A DNA stretch of 20,362 bases from Lachnospiraceae bacterium (GTDB taxonomy: Bacteria; Bacillota; Clostridia; Lachnospirales; Lachnospiraceae): NCBI GenBank assembly GCA_014804385.1, contig JAAUZW010000018.1, forward strand, positions 1 through 20,362. Direction: 5' to 3'. Positions 8,801 to 16,087 of the stretch are shown piece by piece. The first letter of the stretch is position 1. Each line of letters opens with the position of its first letter. The translations under genes and the position numbers were made by a program. The notes beneath the pieces were generated by a model. It was not told the DNA's origin, ran no database searches, and was given only the letters and a program-made list of their open reading frames with translations.

Positions 8801-9904
8801 GTGCCATATGATTTTAGCAGAACTGAAGATATGTATGATATGGCTCGTAGAGTTTCCGAAATGCTGCATGGGCAGCTCGGCACTAAGACCAAACATACTC
8901 TTTTAATGGACCTGCAGAACATTTATCATGAGAAAAGGGGTATTTTAAGCGAATATCAGCTCATGATACAAAATGACATATTCGGAGATTTAACGCACTC
9001 GGAGTTGGTAACGTTATCGTCGGAGTCGGTCACGCGCATTGATGTTAAAGCAAAATACCGGGGCGTGGAAATTGCCTTTCTGAAACTGGTTTCCAAACTT
9101 CAAGAAGATGCCGAAGAACTGGGAAATATTCTAAGTGAAAAAGACAGAGAATTATTTGAGGATATATTGTCTAACACAATCAGTAAAAAGATTCGTGTCA
9201 AAATTCAGGAAAGCAACAGATGGGTCATTGATATGAACCGTATGATGGAATCTATGGAAACTTCGAGCGGTCTGACTCTGAGTCTGAAATGGCAGCCGAA
9301 GAAGGCGGAAAAGGAAGGGCAGCTTGACACGAAAGAACTCGTAGATTTGCTGAAGACGGATGCGGAAATTATGAGACAGGAAGATATTGACAGGCTTTCC
9401 GAACATTTCCGCTCCTGCATTCAGGAAGCACGAAAGCTGTCGAAAGAGGAGTACAATATGCAGTCTTTTCATGTGATTATGAAAGACATATTGGATTATA
9501 GAAAATGGTTTGAATTTCAGCTCTTTTTCCAAAAGACCGGAGAAAAGAAGAAAGAGATGACAGACAGAATGTTCTTTACCTTTAGCGGCGGAGAAAAGGC
9601 CATGTCTATGTATGTGCCGCTTTTTTCAGCAGTGGTGGCCAAATACAAAGGGGCCAATGAGGATGCGCCGAAGCTTATTTCGTTAGATGAAGCATTTGCC
9701 GGCGTGGATGAAATGAATATCAAGGACATGTTCCGGCTGATGATCCATTTGGAACTGAACTTTATCATCAATTCTCAGGTGTTATGGGGAGATTATGATA
9801 CAGTGCCCAGCCTGGCAATTTATCATTTGATCCGTCCGCTTAATGCTAAGTGTGTAACGGTCATGAAATATATATGGAATGGAAAAGTAAAGACACTGGT
9901 ATGA
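5813..9904 (+). CDS. jetC: Wadjet subunit JetC (SMC/MukB-like ATPase, TIGR02680)
   Basis: A protein of about 1,363 aa with SMC-like architecture. Walker A is GANGSGKS (residues 35-42). Two coiled-coil arms lie roughly at 265-590 and 735-1060, around a globular hinge-like region near 595-735. The ABC signature FSGGEKA is near 1257-1263. Walker B is KLISLDEAF with D1292 and catalytic E1293, followed by the D-loop AGVDE. This ATPase forms the loop-extruding core that senses DNA topology. The reading frame is open back to TTG at 5756. I chose ATG at 5813 because relatives begin about 10 residues before the GLVDFWYY motif, but its RBS is weak, and TTG 5804 is possible. The stop overlaps jetD as ATGA. 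Confidence 0.92.
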   Translation: MKNSCWIGNRIGLVDFWYYGDQEYEFLDGRMLLRGANGSGKSVTMQSFVPLLLDGNMRPERLDPFGSKARKMENYLLEEDDTRDERTGYLYMEFKRKESDKYLTFGMGIRARKGKKLETWYFYIQDNRRIGRDLLLYKEGAQKLVLTKTELRNRIGDGGELIESQGDYERRVNELLFGFETVEEYRELLSLLIQLRTPKLSKDFKPSVINEILSRSLQTLSEEDLRPMSEAIENMDSIETNLRTLKESAKAAADIRTVYDKYNKAVLLEKAENYTEARKKYNKCKRNVENLEKEQSSARQELETETQHYQELVTEHRVCEEEYARLCDSDAAKLKEQEKKLQQEEKEQEQLLQQNKDKTENKRIALRENETKLKNDTAKAEMIQDEIQKSFVNMADCMETSSFSEWQFMIQELKENQDKPYDFAYQEKLLKEYHKQVQAGIKVLGQEADTKKKYGDAMQELDQKKESRDAKEREWQQYEKMVREQKGELTEAIHVWSKNNQWIKLDELSLQQTDRRLDAFQYEDDYSEIREPADLKRQEMKNEISDKESRIIRDIRQQEEEKEKLLNEIEELQQAEEVEPERTEAVIKSRECLQRMGIPILPFYKAIDFDHTLTKEQRSRIEAAFFQMGILDALVVSPDYRKQIIDMDETVCDKYLFTDVVKLQTNLSELFIVENGENDIVLSMQLQNILSGIGYGLQKENTTWIDQDGHYAIGVLEGTVSSDYESKYIGSAAREKHRLACIAKLQSRVREIEEGLSELESALQTERLHLEEIQQEFAAFPGAEDLKTALKSADGAKYLLEMAEDDVKRQLLVLQEWELALKEIQIQVQEICTKTGLLGRLDVYKQEEDNIEAYQEEFHTVKEKHGQYLNVLELIEARKEQVESLELDLDDVLREQNRIKVQLNLFQASLSSVREQLQLTDYEDIKERLEYCVKRLDSQTGIPKEKESSVKRQGELEEEIRHKADELTESAEKMLRADAEQKQWEIVFAQEYKLEYVPYDFSRTEDMYDMARRVSEMLHGQLGTKTKHTLLMDLQNIYHEKRGILSEYQLMIQNDIFGDLTHSELVTLSSESVTRIDVKAKYRGVEIAFLKLVSKLQEDAEELGNILSEKDRELFEDILSNTISKKIRVKIQESNRWVIDMNRMMESMETSSGLTLSLKWQPKKAEKEGQLDTKELVDLLKTDAEIMRQEDIDRLSEHFRSCIQEARKLSKEEYNMQSFHVIMKDILDYRKWFEFQLFFQKTGEKKKEMTDRMFFTFSGGEKAMSMYVPLFSAVVAKYKGANEDAPKLISLDEAFAGVDEMNIKDMFRLMIHLELNFIINSQVLWGDYDTVPSLAIYHLIRPLNAKCVTVMKYIWNGKVKTLV

Positions 9905-11187
9905 CAAGGGAAAACTTAGAGCAGGCAAGTTCATATTTTAAGAGATATACGGTGTATGACAAACTGTTTACGGCCATGAGGAAAAAATATGCCATAAAGG
10001 GACAACTGTGCGGCACATTTACTTTGGAAAATCTGACAATGGAAGAAAGAAATACACTTTCTGGTTTTATGGGAACAGATTTCGGAAAAGAACAGACAGT
10101 GAAAATTACCTTTTCGGCCTTGTGCAAGGCGCTACAAAAGAGTCGGTTTTGCGACTCGCACTGGGAAGAGATACTGGAAAGTTGTACAGGGAAATTACTT
10201 GTATCAAATAAAGAAGAGCAGCTGCGCAAAAAAGAAGTACAGGATATTTTCAAGGAGGATTGTCTGGCTCTTTGTACGAAAGAAGATGTGAAAGATTGGC
10301 TCTCAGGTCTTTTATATGAGAAAAAAAGCGGCTCTCGTATCATAGGAAAACAGATGGAAACTGACAGGAAAGAAACCAAACAGCTGCTCAAAAATGTGGT
10401 ATATGCGCTGGAGCATTTACCTGTTGATGAAGGGAAAAAACAGCCTATGCCTGTCTATGCAGCTGAAGTGACCGGAAATCCGCATTATTTTGATGAGGGA
10501 ACTGTAGCGTGCAGATTATTGCTGAATTATGGAGAACTGCGTTTCGGACAGACAGAGGGGAAAGCATCGGGAATTGAACAAAGAGAGTCTATATTGTATC
10601 ATTTAGGTATTTTAAAAGATGATCTGTCAAATCTTTGCCTTGCCTACGGCGTGATTGGTATCAAGACAGATGGCGATGTACATGAGGGATTACAGGGATT
10701 TTGCAAAGAAAAACAGGCTGTACAGATGACACTAAATACATTGGGTGGTTTGGCTCGTTTAGAGGTGGCGGAAAATAGCAGGCATATTGTATATATTATT
10801 GAAAATCCGGCTGTTTTTTCATATTTAACAAAAAAGTATCCACAAAATACATTTTTATGTACTGCCGGACAGTTCAGGCTGGCCAGTTATGTGGCGATGG
10901 ACCTGTTTCCAAAAGAATACACTTTTTGTTATGCCGGAGACTTTGACCCGGAGGGATTACAAATCGCGCAGGGATTAAAAAATCGGTATGCGAAACGTCT
11001 TGTTTTCTGGAATTATAGCAAGAAGCATTATGAACAGGCGGTATCCGGAGTGATGTTGGATGAGACAAGATTAAAAAAACTTGATAAAATTGAAGAAGCA
11101 GAGTTGGAAGAAATCAAAAACTGCCTGCTGACCTATAAAAAGGCGGCTTATCAGGAAAAAATGTTATATGCGTATGTAATAGAATAA
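9901..11187 (+). CDS. jetD: Wadjet subunit JetD (TOPRIM nuclease, DUF2399/TIGR02679)
   Basis: The 428-aa protein starts at ATG 9901, inside the ATGA that ends jetC, so translation is coupled. An upstream in-frame codon (9850) lies within jetC and is unlikely. The N-terminal two thirds is the family's DNA-binding or arm region. The C-terminal part is a TopoVI-A-like TOPRIM domain: the strand YIIENPAVF carries the conserved glutamate E301, and YAGDFDPEGL carries the metal-binding aspartates D347 and D349. JetD is the nuclease that cleaves small closed-circular DNA once the JetABC motor has extruded it. All catalytic acids visible in the family are present, so the system looks active. Confidence 0.9.
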   Translation: MTRENLEQASSYFKRYTVYDKLFTAMRKKYAIKGQLCGTFTLENLTMEERNTLSGFMGTDFGKEQTVKITFSALCKALQKSRFCDSHWEEILESCTGKLLVSNKEEQLRKKEVQDIFKEDCLALCTKEDVKDWLSGLLYEKKSGSRIIGKQMETDRKETKQLLKNVVYALEHLPVDEGKKQPMPVYAAEVTGNPHYFDEGTVACRLLLNYGELRFGQTEGKASGIEQRESILYHLGILKDDLSNLCLAYGVIGIKTDGDVHEGLQGFCKEKQAVQMTLNTLGGLARLEVAENSRHIVYIIENPAVFSYLTKKYPQNTFLCTAGQFRLASYVAMDLFPKEYTFCYAGDFDPEGLQIAQGLKNRYAKRLVFWNYSKKHYEQAVSGVMLDETRLKKLDKIEEAELEEIKNCLLTYKKAAYQEKMLYAYVIE

Positions 11188-11213
11188 AGACAGATTGATA
11201 TATTTTTTTGTGA

Positions 11214-11246
11214 GCGATAATTTAATGAATATCGCCCATATTTTTT
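11214..11246 (+). terminator. Terminator of the jet operon
   Basis: GCGATA (11214-11219) and TATCGC (11230-11235) form a perfect 6-bp stem with a 10-nt loop. It is followed by CCATA and six T residues (11241-11246). It lies 26 nt after the jetD stop codon. Confidence 0.65.
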
Positions 11247-11249
11247 GAA

Positions 11250-11332
11250 GTGCGTTCAGTATGGGCGCAATCTAATCGCTGAAAGTCCGTAACACGCCCT
11301 AGTAGCGGGAAGTGTATAGCCAAGAGCAAGGG
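11250..11332 (+). mobile_element. Probable 5' fragment of a group II intron (domain I start)
   Basis: The segment opens GTGCG and continues TTCAGTATGGGCGCAATC, then CTGAAAGTCCGTAAC and GCCAAGAGCAAGG. The opening matches the conserved group II intron 5' end (GUGYG) and lines up well with the first helices of known introns, such as GTGCGCCCAGATAGGG in the lactococcal one. Only about 80 bases remain: there are no domains V-VI and no reverse transcriptase. The right border is estimated from where HD-protein coding sequence resumes. It begins 4 nt after the jet terminator T-run. The call rests on recalled sequence pattern rather than alignment. Confidence 0.5.
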
Positions 11333-11686
11333 TTTCAATTCTTAACCAATATAGGATTTGATGAAGGCGCAAGAATTTGTCTTACGCATACATTTCAATA
11401 TAAAGATATTGAGGCAATATATGATACATGTGATTGCAATGATGACGAAAAACATTTTATTACAGAATATTTGAAAAATGTTACATATAGTGATTATGAT
11501 AAGTTAATTCAATTGTGTGATGATTTATCATTAGCAAATGGATATTGCTATGCTGAAAAGAAGATGGTGAATAGTGTACTTAAATTTGGTTTTAAAGATA
11601 CCACGATAAGTAAGTGGAAAGCAATATTTGAATTGAAAAAATATTTTGATGGAAAAACTAATGGGGATGTGTATTTGTTATTTTGA
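11333..11686 (+). pseudogene. 5'-truncated HD-domain hydrolase
   Basis: The frame encodes the C-terminal half of an HD-domain phosphohydrolase family: GFDEGARICLTHTF, then YDKLIQLCDDLSLANGYC, then SKWKAIFELKKYFDG near the end. Intact relatives are roughly 200 aa, and their N-terminal half holds the metal-binding H...HD residues, which are absent here. An open frame continues back to GTG at 11312, but that part lies in intron-like sequence and has no Shine-Dalgarno. The fragment is therefore most likely untranslated debris left by an insertion or deletion at the intron junction. It precedes the APH-like gene by 36 nt. Confidence 0.75.
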
Positions 11687-11722
11687 ATATTCTGTAAATC
11701 CTAGTTGCATGAGGAAATAAAT

Positions 11723-12505
11723 ATGATTCAAAAAGAAGTTTTACATGGCGGAAGAAAAGGCAAAATATCAAAAGAAGAAGATAAAGTAATTCGTCCGGGA
11801 AATAAATGGACTCCGCATGTACAGTCATTTTTATCGTTTATGCATGAAAACGGATTTAATAATATTCCTAAACCATATGGAATTAACGAATCCGGAATGG
11901 AAATGGTTTCTTTTGTGGATGGAACTGTTTATAATGACATCGTACCGAATGAGATTCTAACAGATGAGATTTTAGCTGAAGTGGCAAAATTACTTCGTCG
12001 ATATCATGATATTGGAGAAAAATATGTTCATCGATTAACGGGAGAAGAAGTTTGGATGTTGCCCGAACAATTACCGGTAGAGGTTATGTGCCATGGGGAT
12101 TTTGCACCTTATAACATAACTTTTGTTGACGGGTGTGTGCATGGGATAATCGATTTTGATACATTACATCCAGGATCAAGAATTTGGGATGTTGCATATG
12201 CAGTATATCGATGGATTCCGTTTGTTTCACCGAAAAATCCTGATTATTGTTATAGTTTAAATGAACAGATTCGTAGATTAAAGTTATTTGTGGACACCTA
12301 TGATTTAAAAAATAATGAAAGAGAACAGTTGCCCAATATGATAATTGAACGGATCGGTAGTCTTGTTGCATATATGAGAAATGAGGCAGATTCTGGAAAT
12401 GAAGATGTTCAGAAAAATATAGAAGATGGACATTTGAATTTGTATTTGGATGATATTCAATATATAAAAGAGTCTCAAAAGAGTATACTGGAAGGAATAT
12501 TGTAG
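11723..12505 (+). CDS. Aminoglycoside phosphotransferase (APH)-family kinase
   Basis: A 260-aa protein of the APH/choline-kinase superfamily (phosphotransferase enzyme family). The catalytic loop is CHGDFAPYN, with H124, D126 and N131. The metal-binding motif is GIIDFD, with D144 and D146. The N-terminal lobe is short and has a MIQKEVLHGG opening typical of uncharacterised Firmicutes members. The ATG at 11723 is chosen because GAGGAA (11711-11716) precedes it with a 6-nt spacer. The upstream TTG has no RBS. The enzyme should transfer phosphate from ATP to a small hydroxylated substrate. Whether that is an aminoglycoside cannot be told, and many relatives give no resistance. It stands alone between debris fragments. 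Confidence 0.88.
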   Translation: MIQKEVLHGGRKGKISKEEDKVIRPGNKWTPHVQSFLSFMHENGFNNIPKPYGINESGMEMVSFVDGTVYNDIVPNEILTDEILAEVAKLLRRYHDIGEKYVHRLTGEEVWMLPEQLPVEVMCHGDFAPYNITFVDGCVHGIIDFDTLHPGSRIWDVAYAVYRWIPFVSPKNPDYCYSLNEQIRRLKLFVDTYDLKNNEREQLPNMIIERIGSLVAYMRNEADSGNEDVQKNIEDGHLNLYLDDIQYIKESQKSILEGIL

Positions 12506-12652
12506 CTTTGTTAGTAGAATCCCAGTTAATCGCTTGGTGCAAAACGGTGACAAGAAATTATGCAAAAAAATAAGCCATATAAAAACAACGATTTTATACC
12601 GTTTACGCAATAAAAAGTATAGAAAATACATAAAAAAACGCTATTCATATAG

Positions 12653-12706
12653 CATGAGGGTGGTAGAACAGTTGGTTCAGGTCGTGTGGCTGTTAGCATT
12701 GGGTAA
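12653..12706 (+). pseudogene. Short EF-Tu-like 3'-end fragment
   Basis: Reading from 12653 gives HEGGRTVGSGRVAVSIG followed by TAA (12704-12706). The block EGGRTVGSG is the near-invariant C-terminal signature of elongation factor Tu, which normally ends a few residues later. The bases upstream contain stops and no further EF-Tu sequence, and the last residues diverge. A good terminator follows 23 nt later, as at the end of a real gene. It could be a leftover gene end at an old integration junction. The match is short, so chance cannot be excluded. The rest of the gap from 12506 to 12652 is AT-rich and shows nothing recognisable. Confidence 0.35.
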
Positions 12707-12728
12707 TCAGTAAAAGCTAGATTTTATG

Positions 12729-12759
12729 GGGCTTTCCGAGAAATCGGGAAGTCCTTTTT
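12729..12759 (+). terminator. Strong intrinsic terminator
   Basis: GGGCTTTCCGA (12729-12739) pairs with TCGGGAAGTCC (12744-12754) over 11 bp, including two G-T wobbles. The loop is GAAA and five T residues follow. It insulates the TetR unit from upstream transcription. TCGGGAAGTCCTTTT (12744-12758) recurs in reverse complement at 19780-19794. Confidence 0.85.
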
Positions 12760-12783
12760 ACGTCCTGAAATAGGTGGAGAGGC

Positions 12784-12832
12784 TTGACAAAAGTTGATTA
12801 TATGATAAACTTAACACTGTTAAGTTCGGAGG
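12784..12832 (+). promoter_or_regulatory. TetR promoter with a palindromic operator and RBS
   Basis: TTGACA (12784-12789) is followed after 16 nt by TAAACT (12806-12811). Overlapping the -10 and the start region is a perfect palindrome, AACTTAAC / GTTAAGTT around a 3-nt centre (12808-12826). The RBS CGGAGG (12827-12832) follows directly. The site's size, symmetry and position are typical of a TetR-family autoregulatory operator that would also control the downstream hydrolase. Confidence 0.8.
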
Positions 12833-12837
12833 TTTAA

Positions 12838-13413
12838 ATGGATAAAAAATATCATCATGGAGATTTAAAAATTCAATTGATAAAGACTGGTTTGCATATG
12901 ATACAAGAAGACGGAATGAATAAGTTATCTTTAAGAAAATTGGCGCAGGTGTGTAATGTCAGCGAAGCTGCGCCTTATAGTCATTTTAAAAATAAGGGCG
13001 AATTATTGATTGCAATGCAAGAATATATAACCGAGCAATTGCAAAAATGTCTGGAAAATGCTTATGAGAGAACAGAGTATAGTAAATCCCCGATAGCAAT
13101 ATTAAACATGGGAAAAGCTTACGTCCAATTTTTTATCAAGTATCCCGAATACTATTCATTTTTATTTGCGCAGCCTTATTTGAAGATAGATTTATCTATG
13201 GGTGATGAACCAAATGCATTTGAGCCTTTTCAATACTATAAGGAGAAAGCATATACAATCTATAAGAACGAAGGTTTCAGTGAGGAACGTATTAAGTATG
13301 GTATTATCGCTATGTGGGCAAAAGTCCATGGTATCGCAGCTATTGCTTCGATGCAAGGTGTAAATAGAGACTTTGAATGGGAAGCTGTTTTAGATAAAAT
13401 ATTGGTTGAATAG
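12838..13413 (+). CDS. TetR/AcrR-family repressor with a WHG-type C-terminal domain
   Basis: A 191-aa protein. The N-terminal TetR helix-turn-helix covers about residues 10-57: LSLRKLAQVCNVSEAAPYSHF is the recognition unit, and FKNKGELLIAM begins helix 4. The C-terminal ligand-binding domain contains WAKVHGIAAIA, the WHG-like motif of one TetR subgroup. It is expected to bind the 12808-12826 palindrome as a dimer and repress its own operon until a small ligand binds. The stop codon lies 10 nt before the alpha/beta hydrolase gene, so the two are co-transcribed, and the hydrolase or its substrate is the likely physiological context. The inducer is unknown. Confidence 0.9.
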   Translation: MDKKYHHGDLKIQLIKTGLHMIQEDGMNKLSLRKLAQVCNVSEAAPYSHFKNKGELLIAMQEYITEQLQKCLENAYERTEYSKSPIAILNMGKAYVQFFIKYPEYYSFLFAQPYLKIDLSMGDEPNAFEPFQYYKEKAYTIYKNEGFSEERIKYGIIAMWAKVHGIAAIASMQGVNRDFEWEAVLDKILVE

Positions 13414-13423
13414 GTGATACGTA

Positions 13424-14521
13424 ATGAAAAGAAAGAGAGCGCCTAAAATGATAATAGGTTTTTCGGTGTTTGCTGCAGTTTTACTGCTGTTAATTCTAAT
13501 TGTTTTTCCACCAGGCAAGGGCATAATACCGCAATTTTGTAATGAAAATGGAGAGAATATTGAGAATAGCATAGCTGAAAAGTGTTATTTGGAAGTTGAA
13601 GATGGTAATCTCGGAATGATTATCATGGCAAAGGATATTAGTAATCCAGTCTTATTGGTTTGCGGAGGTGGACCGGGAATTCCGGAATATTTAATGGAAT
13701 ATATGTATCCATCCGTTCTTGCAGATAAATTTGTGGTTTGCTATTTGGAATATAGGGGAACCGGATTATCATACAGTTCTGATATCAAAGCAGAAGAAAT
13801 GACTACAGAAAAGTATATATCAGATGTTGTTGCAGTAAGCAAATATTTGTCCGAAAGATTTGGAGAAGAAAAAATATATATTATGGGACATTCGTTTGGT
13901 ACATATATTGCCATCAAAGCAGTACAGCGATATCCGGATTATTATCATGCATATATAGCAATGGCGCAGATTTGCAATCAGACAGAGTCTGAATATATGG
14001 CATATGATTATATGAAGGCTCAATATGAGCAACTAGGTAATACCAAAATGGTTGAGAAATTTGAGAATTGTCCGATTCGAGAATCCGATGAAATGTATGC
14101 AAAGTATTTTTCATCTTCTTTGCGTGATACAGCAATGCATGAGTTAGGTGTTGGTACAACAAGAGATATGGACTCTGTAATTACCGGAATTTTCTTCCCA
14201 AGTTTGAGATGTAAGGCTTATACCTGGCAGGAAAGAATAAATATATGGAGAGGGAAGGGGGTGTCTACACAATTTCCTGTTGTAAAGGATTCTACGCATT
14301 TCAATGCTTTTAGTGAAGTACCTTTTTTACAAATTCCTGTTTACTTTTTGGCAGGAAAATACGATTATACATGCAGTTTTGACTTGCAATATGAGTATTA
14401 TGAACAGATTGATGCACCAATAAAAGAATTTTATGTGTTTCATAATTCGGCACATAGTCCTATATTTGAAGAGCCGGAAGCGGCATCTAAATTGGTTGAA
14501 GAGATATTAGGAGTAGAATAG
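13424..14521 (+). CDS. Membrane-anchored alpha/beta hydrolase (S33 peptidase-like)
   Basis: A 365-aa protein. A basic N-terminus followed by one hydrophobic helix (about residues 9-28) suggests an uncleaved anchor with the enzyme outside the membrane. The alpha/beta hydrolase core has an oxyanion-hole motif GGGPG and YRGTGLS, as in prolyl iminopeptidase-like S33 proteins. The nucleophile elbow GHSFG holds Ser157, the acid is in GKYDYTC (Asp314) and the base is in NSAHSP (His344), so the triad is complete. Substrates could be peptides or esters; the sequence does not decide. It shares a transcript with the TetR gene and should be induced when that repressor is released. A possible weak terminator with a T6 run follows at 14559-14595; otherwise 14522-14680 shows nothing clear. 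Confidence 0.88.
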   Translation: MKRKRAPKMIIGFSVFAAVLLLLILIVFPPGKGIIPQFCNENGENIENSIAEKCYLEVEDGNLGMIIMAKDISNPVLLVCGGGPGIPEYLMEYMYPSVLADKFVVCYLEYRGTGLSYSSDIKAEEMTTEKYISDVVAVSKYLSERFGEEKIYIMGHSFGTYIAIKAVQRYPDYYHAYIAMAQICNQTESEYMAYDYMKAQYEQLGNTKMVEKFENCPIRESDEMYAKYFSSSLRDTAMHELGVGTTRDMDSVITGIFFPSLRCKAYTWQERINIWRGKGVSTQFPVVKDSTHFNAFSEVPFLQIPVYFLAGKYDYTCSFDLQYEYYEQIDAPIKEFYVFHNSAHSPIFEEPEAASKLVEEILGVE

Positions 14522-14681
14522 TGCAAAATTCAGCTTGCTTAAGGGAGGCATCCCCAGTGCCATAAAATAGAACTCCATAGTTTGGTGGCTTTTTTATAGG
14601 TTACTGGTTGGAACGATAAGAAATGTGGGGCGCGGCGGTTGCTATGCCCTATGTTTTATAGTGGGAAACGGAGAATGAAGG

Positions 14682-14713
14682 TGGTATAATCAAATCTATA
14701 TATTTATAGGAGG
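14682..14713 (+). promoter_or_regulatory. Extended -10 promoter and RBS of the HAD gene
   Basis: TGGTATAAT (14682-14690) is a consensus extended -10 element. No good -35 is visible 17 nt upstream, as is usual for this promoter type. AGGAGG (14708-14713) follows, 8 nt before the GTG start at 14722. The transcript would have a very short leader. Confidence 0.6.
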
Positions 14714-14721
14714 TTTGGATT

Positions 14722-15498
14722 GTGAAGCCCAAAATGATTTTAACTGATCTGGACGGAACTTTGATTCGGTCTGATGGCAGCATATCAGAACGCACAAAGT
14801 TAATTTTGAAAAGCTGTCAGAACAAGGGCATTTATATTGTAATAGCTACTGCTCGGTATTGGATAGGGGCAGAGCGTTATATAGAAGAAATTCAGCCAGA
14901 TTATGAAATTACAACAGACGGAACGCTTATTCATCGGCACGACAAACAAATTTATAGCTGTAATCTTGAAATAGAAGATACGAACCAAATTATACAGGAT
15001 ATACTTGCACGAGATGATAAGACGGAAATTACTGTGGCGGCAGGACGTCAGGTGTTTTGGAATAGTAAGCACATATCCGAGTCTGAAAAATTACATAAGG
15101 CAGTTTACTGTGATTATCAGAAACCGCTATCTTGTCAAGCAAACAAAATTGTGGCAGAACTTCCTGATTATGAAACAGCCTTAAAAATTGCAAATAAAAA
15201 TCGTTGCCGATTGCAGAGCTATCGTGGAGAAAATTGGTATGCTTTTTTACCGGAAACGGCTGGCAAAGTACGGGCAATTCGAGAATTAGCAAAGATATTA
15301 AATATTTCATTAAATGAAATAGTGGCTTTTGGCGATGATAAAAATGATATGGAAATGCTTAAAATGTGTGGAATAGGTGTTGCAGTAGATAATGCTATTT
15401 CAGATGTTAAAGCTATTGCAGATTGCGTTACATTATCAAATGACGAGAATGGAGTAGCCGAGTGGCTTGCGAAAAATGTGTTGATGAGTGTGGAATAA
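14722..15498 (+). CDS. Cof-type HAD-superfamily phosphatase
   Basis: A 258-aa cytosolic phosphatase of the Cof/class IIB HAD group. Motif I is DLDGTL (nucleophile D9, acid/base D11). The motif II region includes IVIATAR. The motif IV acids are in FGDDKNDMEML (D205, D206, D209). The segment between is the class II cap that selects the substrate, typically a sugar phosphate or a cofactor such as FMN or pyridoxal phosphate. The GTG start at 14722 is supported by AGGAGG with an 8-nt spacer and by the nucleophile lying 9 residues in, as usual. It has its own promoter and is not obviously linked to neighbours. The substrate cannot be predicted. Confidence 0.9.
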   Translation: MKPKMILTDLDGTLIRSDGSISERTKLILKSCQNKGIYIVIATARYWIGAERYIEEIQPDYEITTDGTLIHRHDKQIYSCNLEIEDTNQIIQDILARDDKTEITVAAGRQVFWNSKHISESEKLHKAVYCDYQKPLSCQANKIVAELPDYETALKIANKNRCRLQSYRGENWYAFLPETAGKVRAIRELAKILNISLNEIVAFGDDKNDMEMLKMCGIGVAVDNAISDVKAIADCVTLSNDENGVAEWLAKNVLMSVE

Positions 15499-15551
15499 TA
15501 AATCGGTTTTCCTTGATATTATGAGTAATAGGGTTTTGAGGAGAAATGTTG

Positions 15552-16013
15552 ATGAAAGAAATAATTGCTTATGAGATGTCATTTGATCGAGCATTAGAGT
15601 ATCAAAATGATATAAGCTGCGTTCCTTTTCAAGAGCGATACTGGAATGCGTATAGGAAGATATATAATGAATGTTTTTATGAAATGAGAAAAGCATTAGA
15701 GGTTGAACCAGTAAACTTTTATTCAGACTATTCTCAGATCAAAGATAAAGTAAATGATATTTTCCTGTATTTGCAAAATGGCGTAATAGCAGGTGCAGTT
15801 TCTTGTTATGGAAATGAGATAGACGATTTAATTGTTGCGAAATCGTTTCAAAGACAGGGGATAGGACAAAAGCTGTTATTATGGGGGATGAATCGTATAA
15901 AGGAACAAGGCTGTGAAGAAATCATTTTACATGTGGCTGAATGGAATCAGAATGCAGCGAAGCTGTATTTGAAAAATGGATTTCGTATCAAGAAAAAGGA
16001 AAGGGTTCGATAG
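15552..16013 (+). CDS. GNAT-family N-acetyltransferase
   Basis: A 153-aa single-domain GNAT enzyme. The acetyl-CoA pyrophosphate-binding loop is visible as FQRQGIGQKLL. The downstream strand-helix unit is ILHVAEWNQNAAKLYLKNGF, where the asparagine and tyrosine are typical of the family's last catalytic region. ATG 15546 is too close (2 nt) to GAGGAG at 15538-15543, so the ATG at 15552 with an 8-nt spacer is preferred. It acetylates an amine on a small molecule, peptide or protein; the acceptor is unknown. It starts 53 nt after the HAD gene without an obvious promoter between, so read-through from that gene is possible. Confidence 0.88.
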   Translation: MKEIIAYEMSFDRALEYQNDISCVPFQERYWNAYRKIYNECFYEMRKALEVEPVNFYSDYSQIKDKVNDIFLYLQNGVIAGAVSCYGNEIDDLIVAKSFQRQGIGQKLLLWGMNRIKEQGCEEIILHVAEWNQNAAKLYLKNGFRIKKKERVR

Positions 16014-16032
16014 ATTCAAAAATAAAAAAATG

Positions 16033-16041
16033 TGTTATAGT
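16033..16041 (+). promoter_or_regulatory. Candidate extended -10 promoter for the leader ORF
   Basis: TGTTATAGT (16033-16041) has the extended -10 form TGn-TATAGT just after the GNAT stop codon. The -35 region is poor. Initiation near 16048 would produce a transcript starting with the 16088 leader ORF and its hairpin. Confidence 0.4.
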
Positions 16042-16087
16042 AAAAGTAAGATATACAATAAAGGATCAACAGATAGGAGGAATGGCT

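Noticed and set aside
6438..9771. Several long minus-strand open frames opposite jetC
   Set aside because: They are antisense shadows of a strongly coding frame. Their translations are low-complexity (Ser/Phe/Pro-rich) and lack ribosome binding sites and family motifs.
11312..11686. An apparent complete 124-aa gene starting at GTG 11312
   Set aside because: The first seven codons lie in intron-like sequence without a Shine-Dalgarno, and the protein is only the C-terminal half of an HD-domain family, so I treat it as a fragment.
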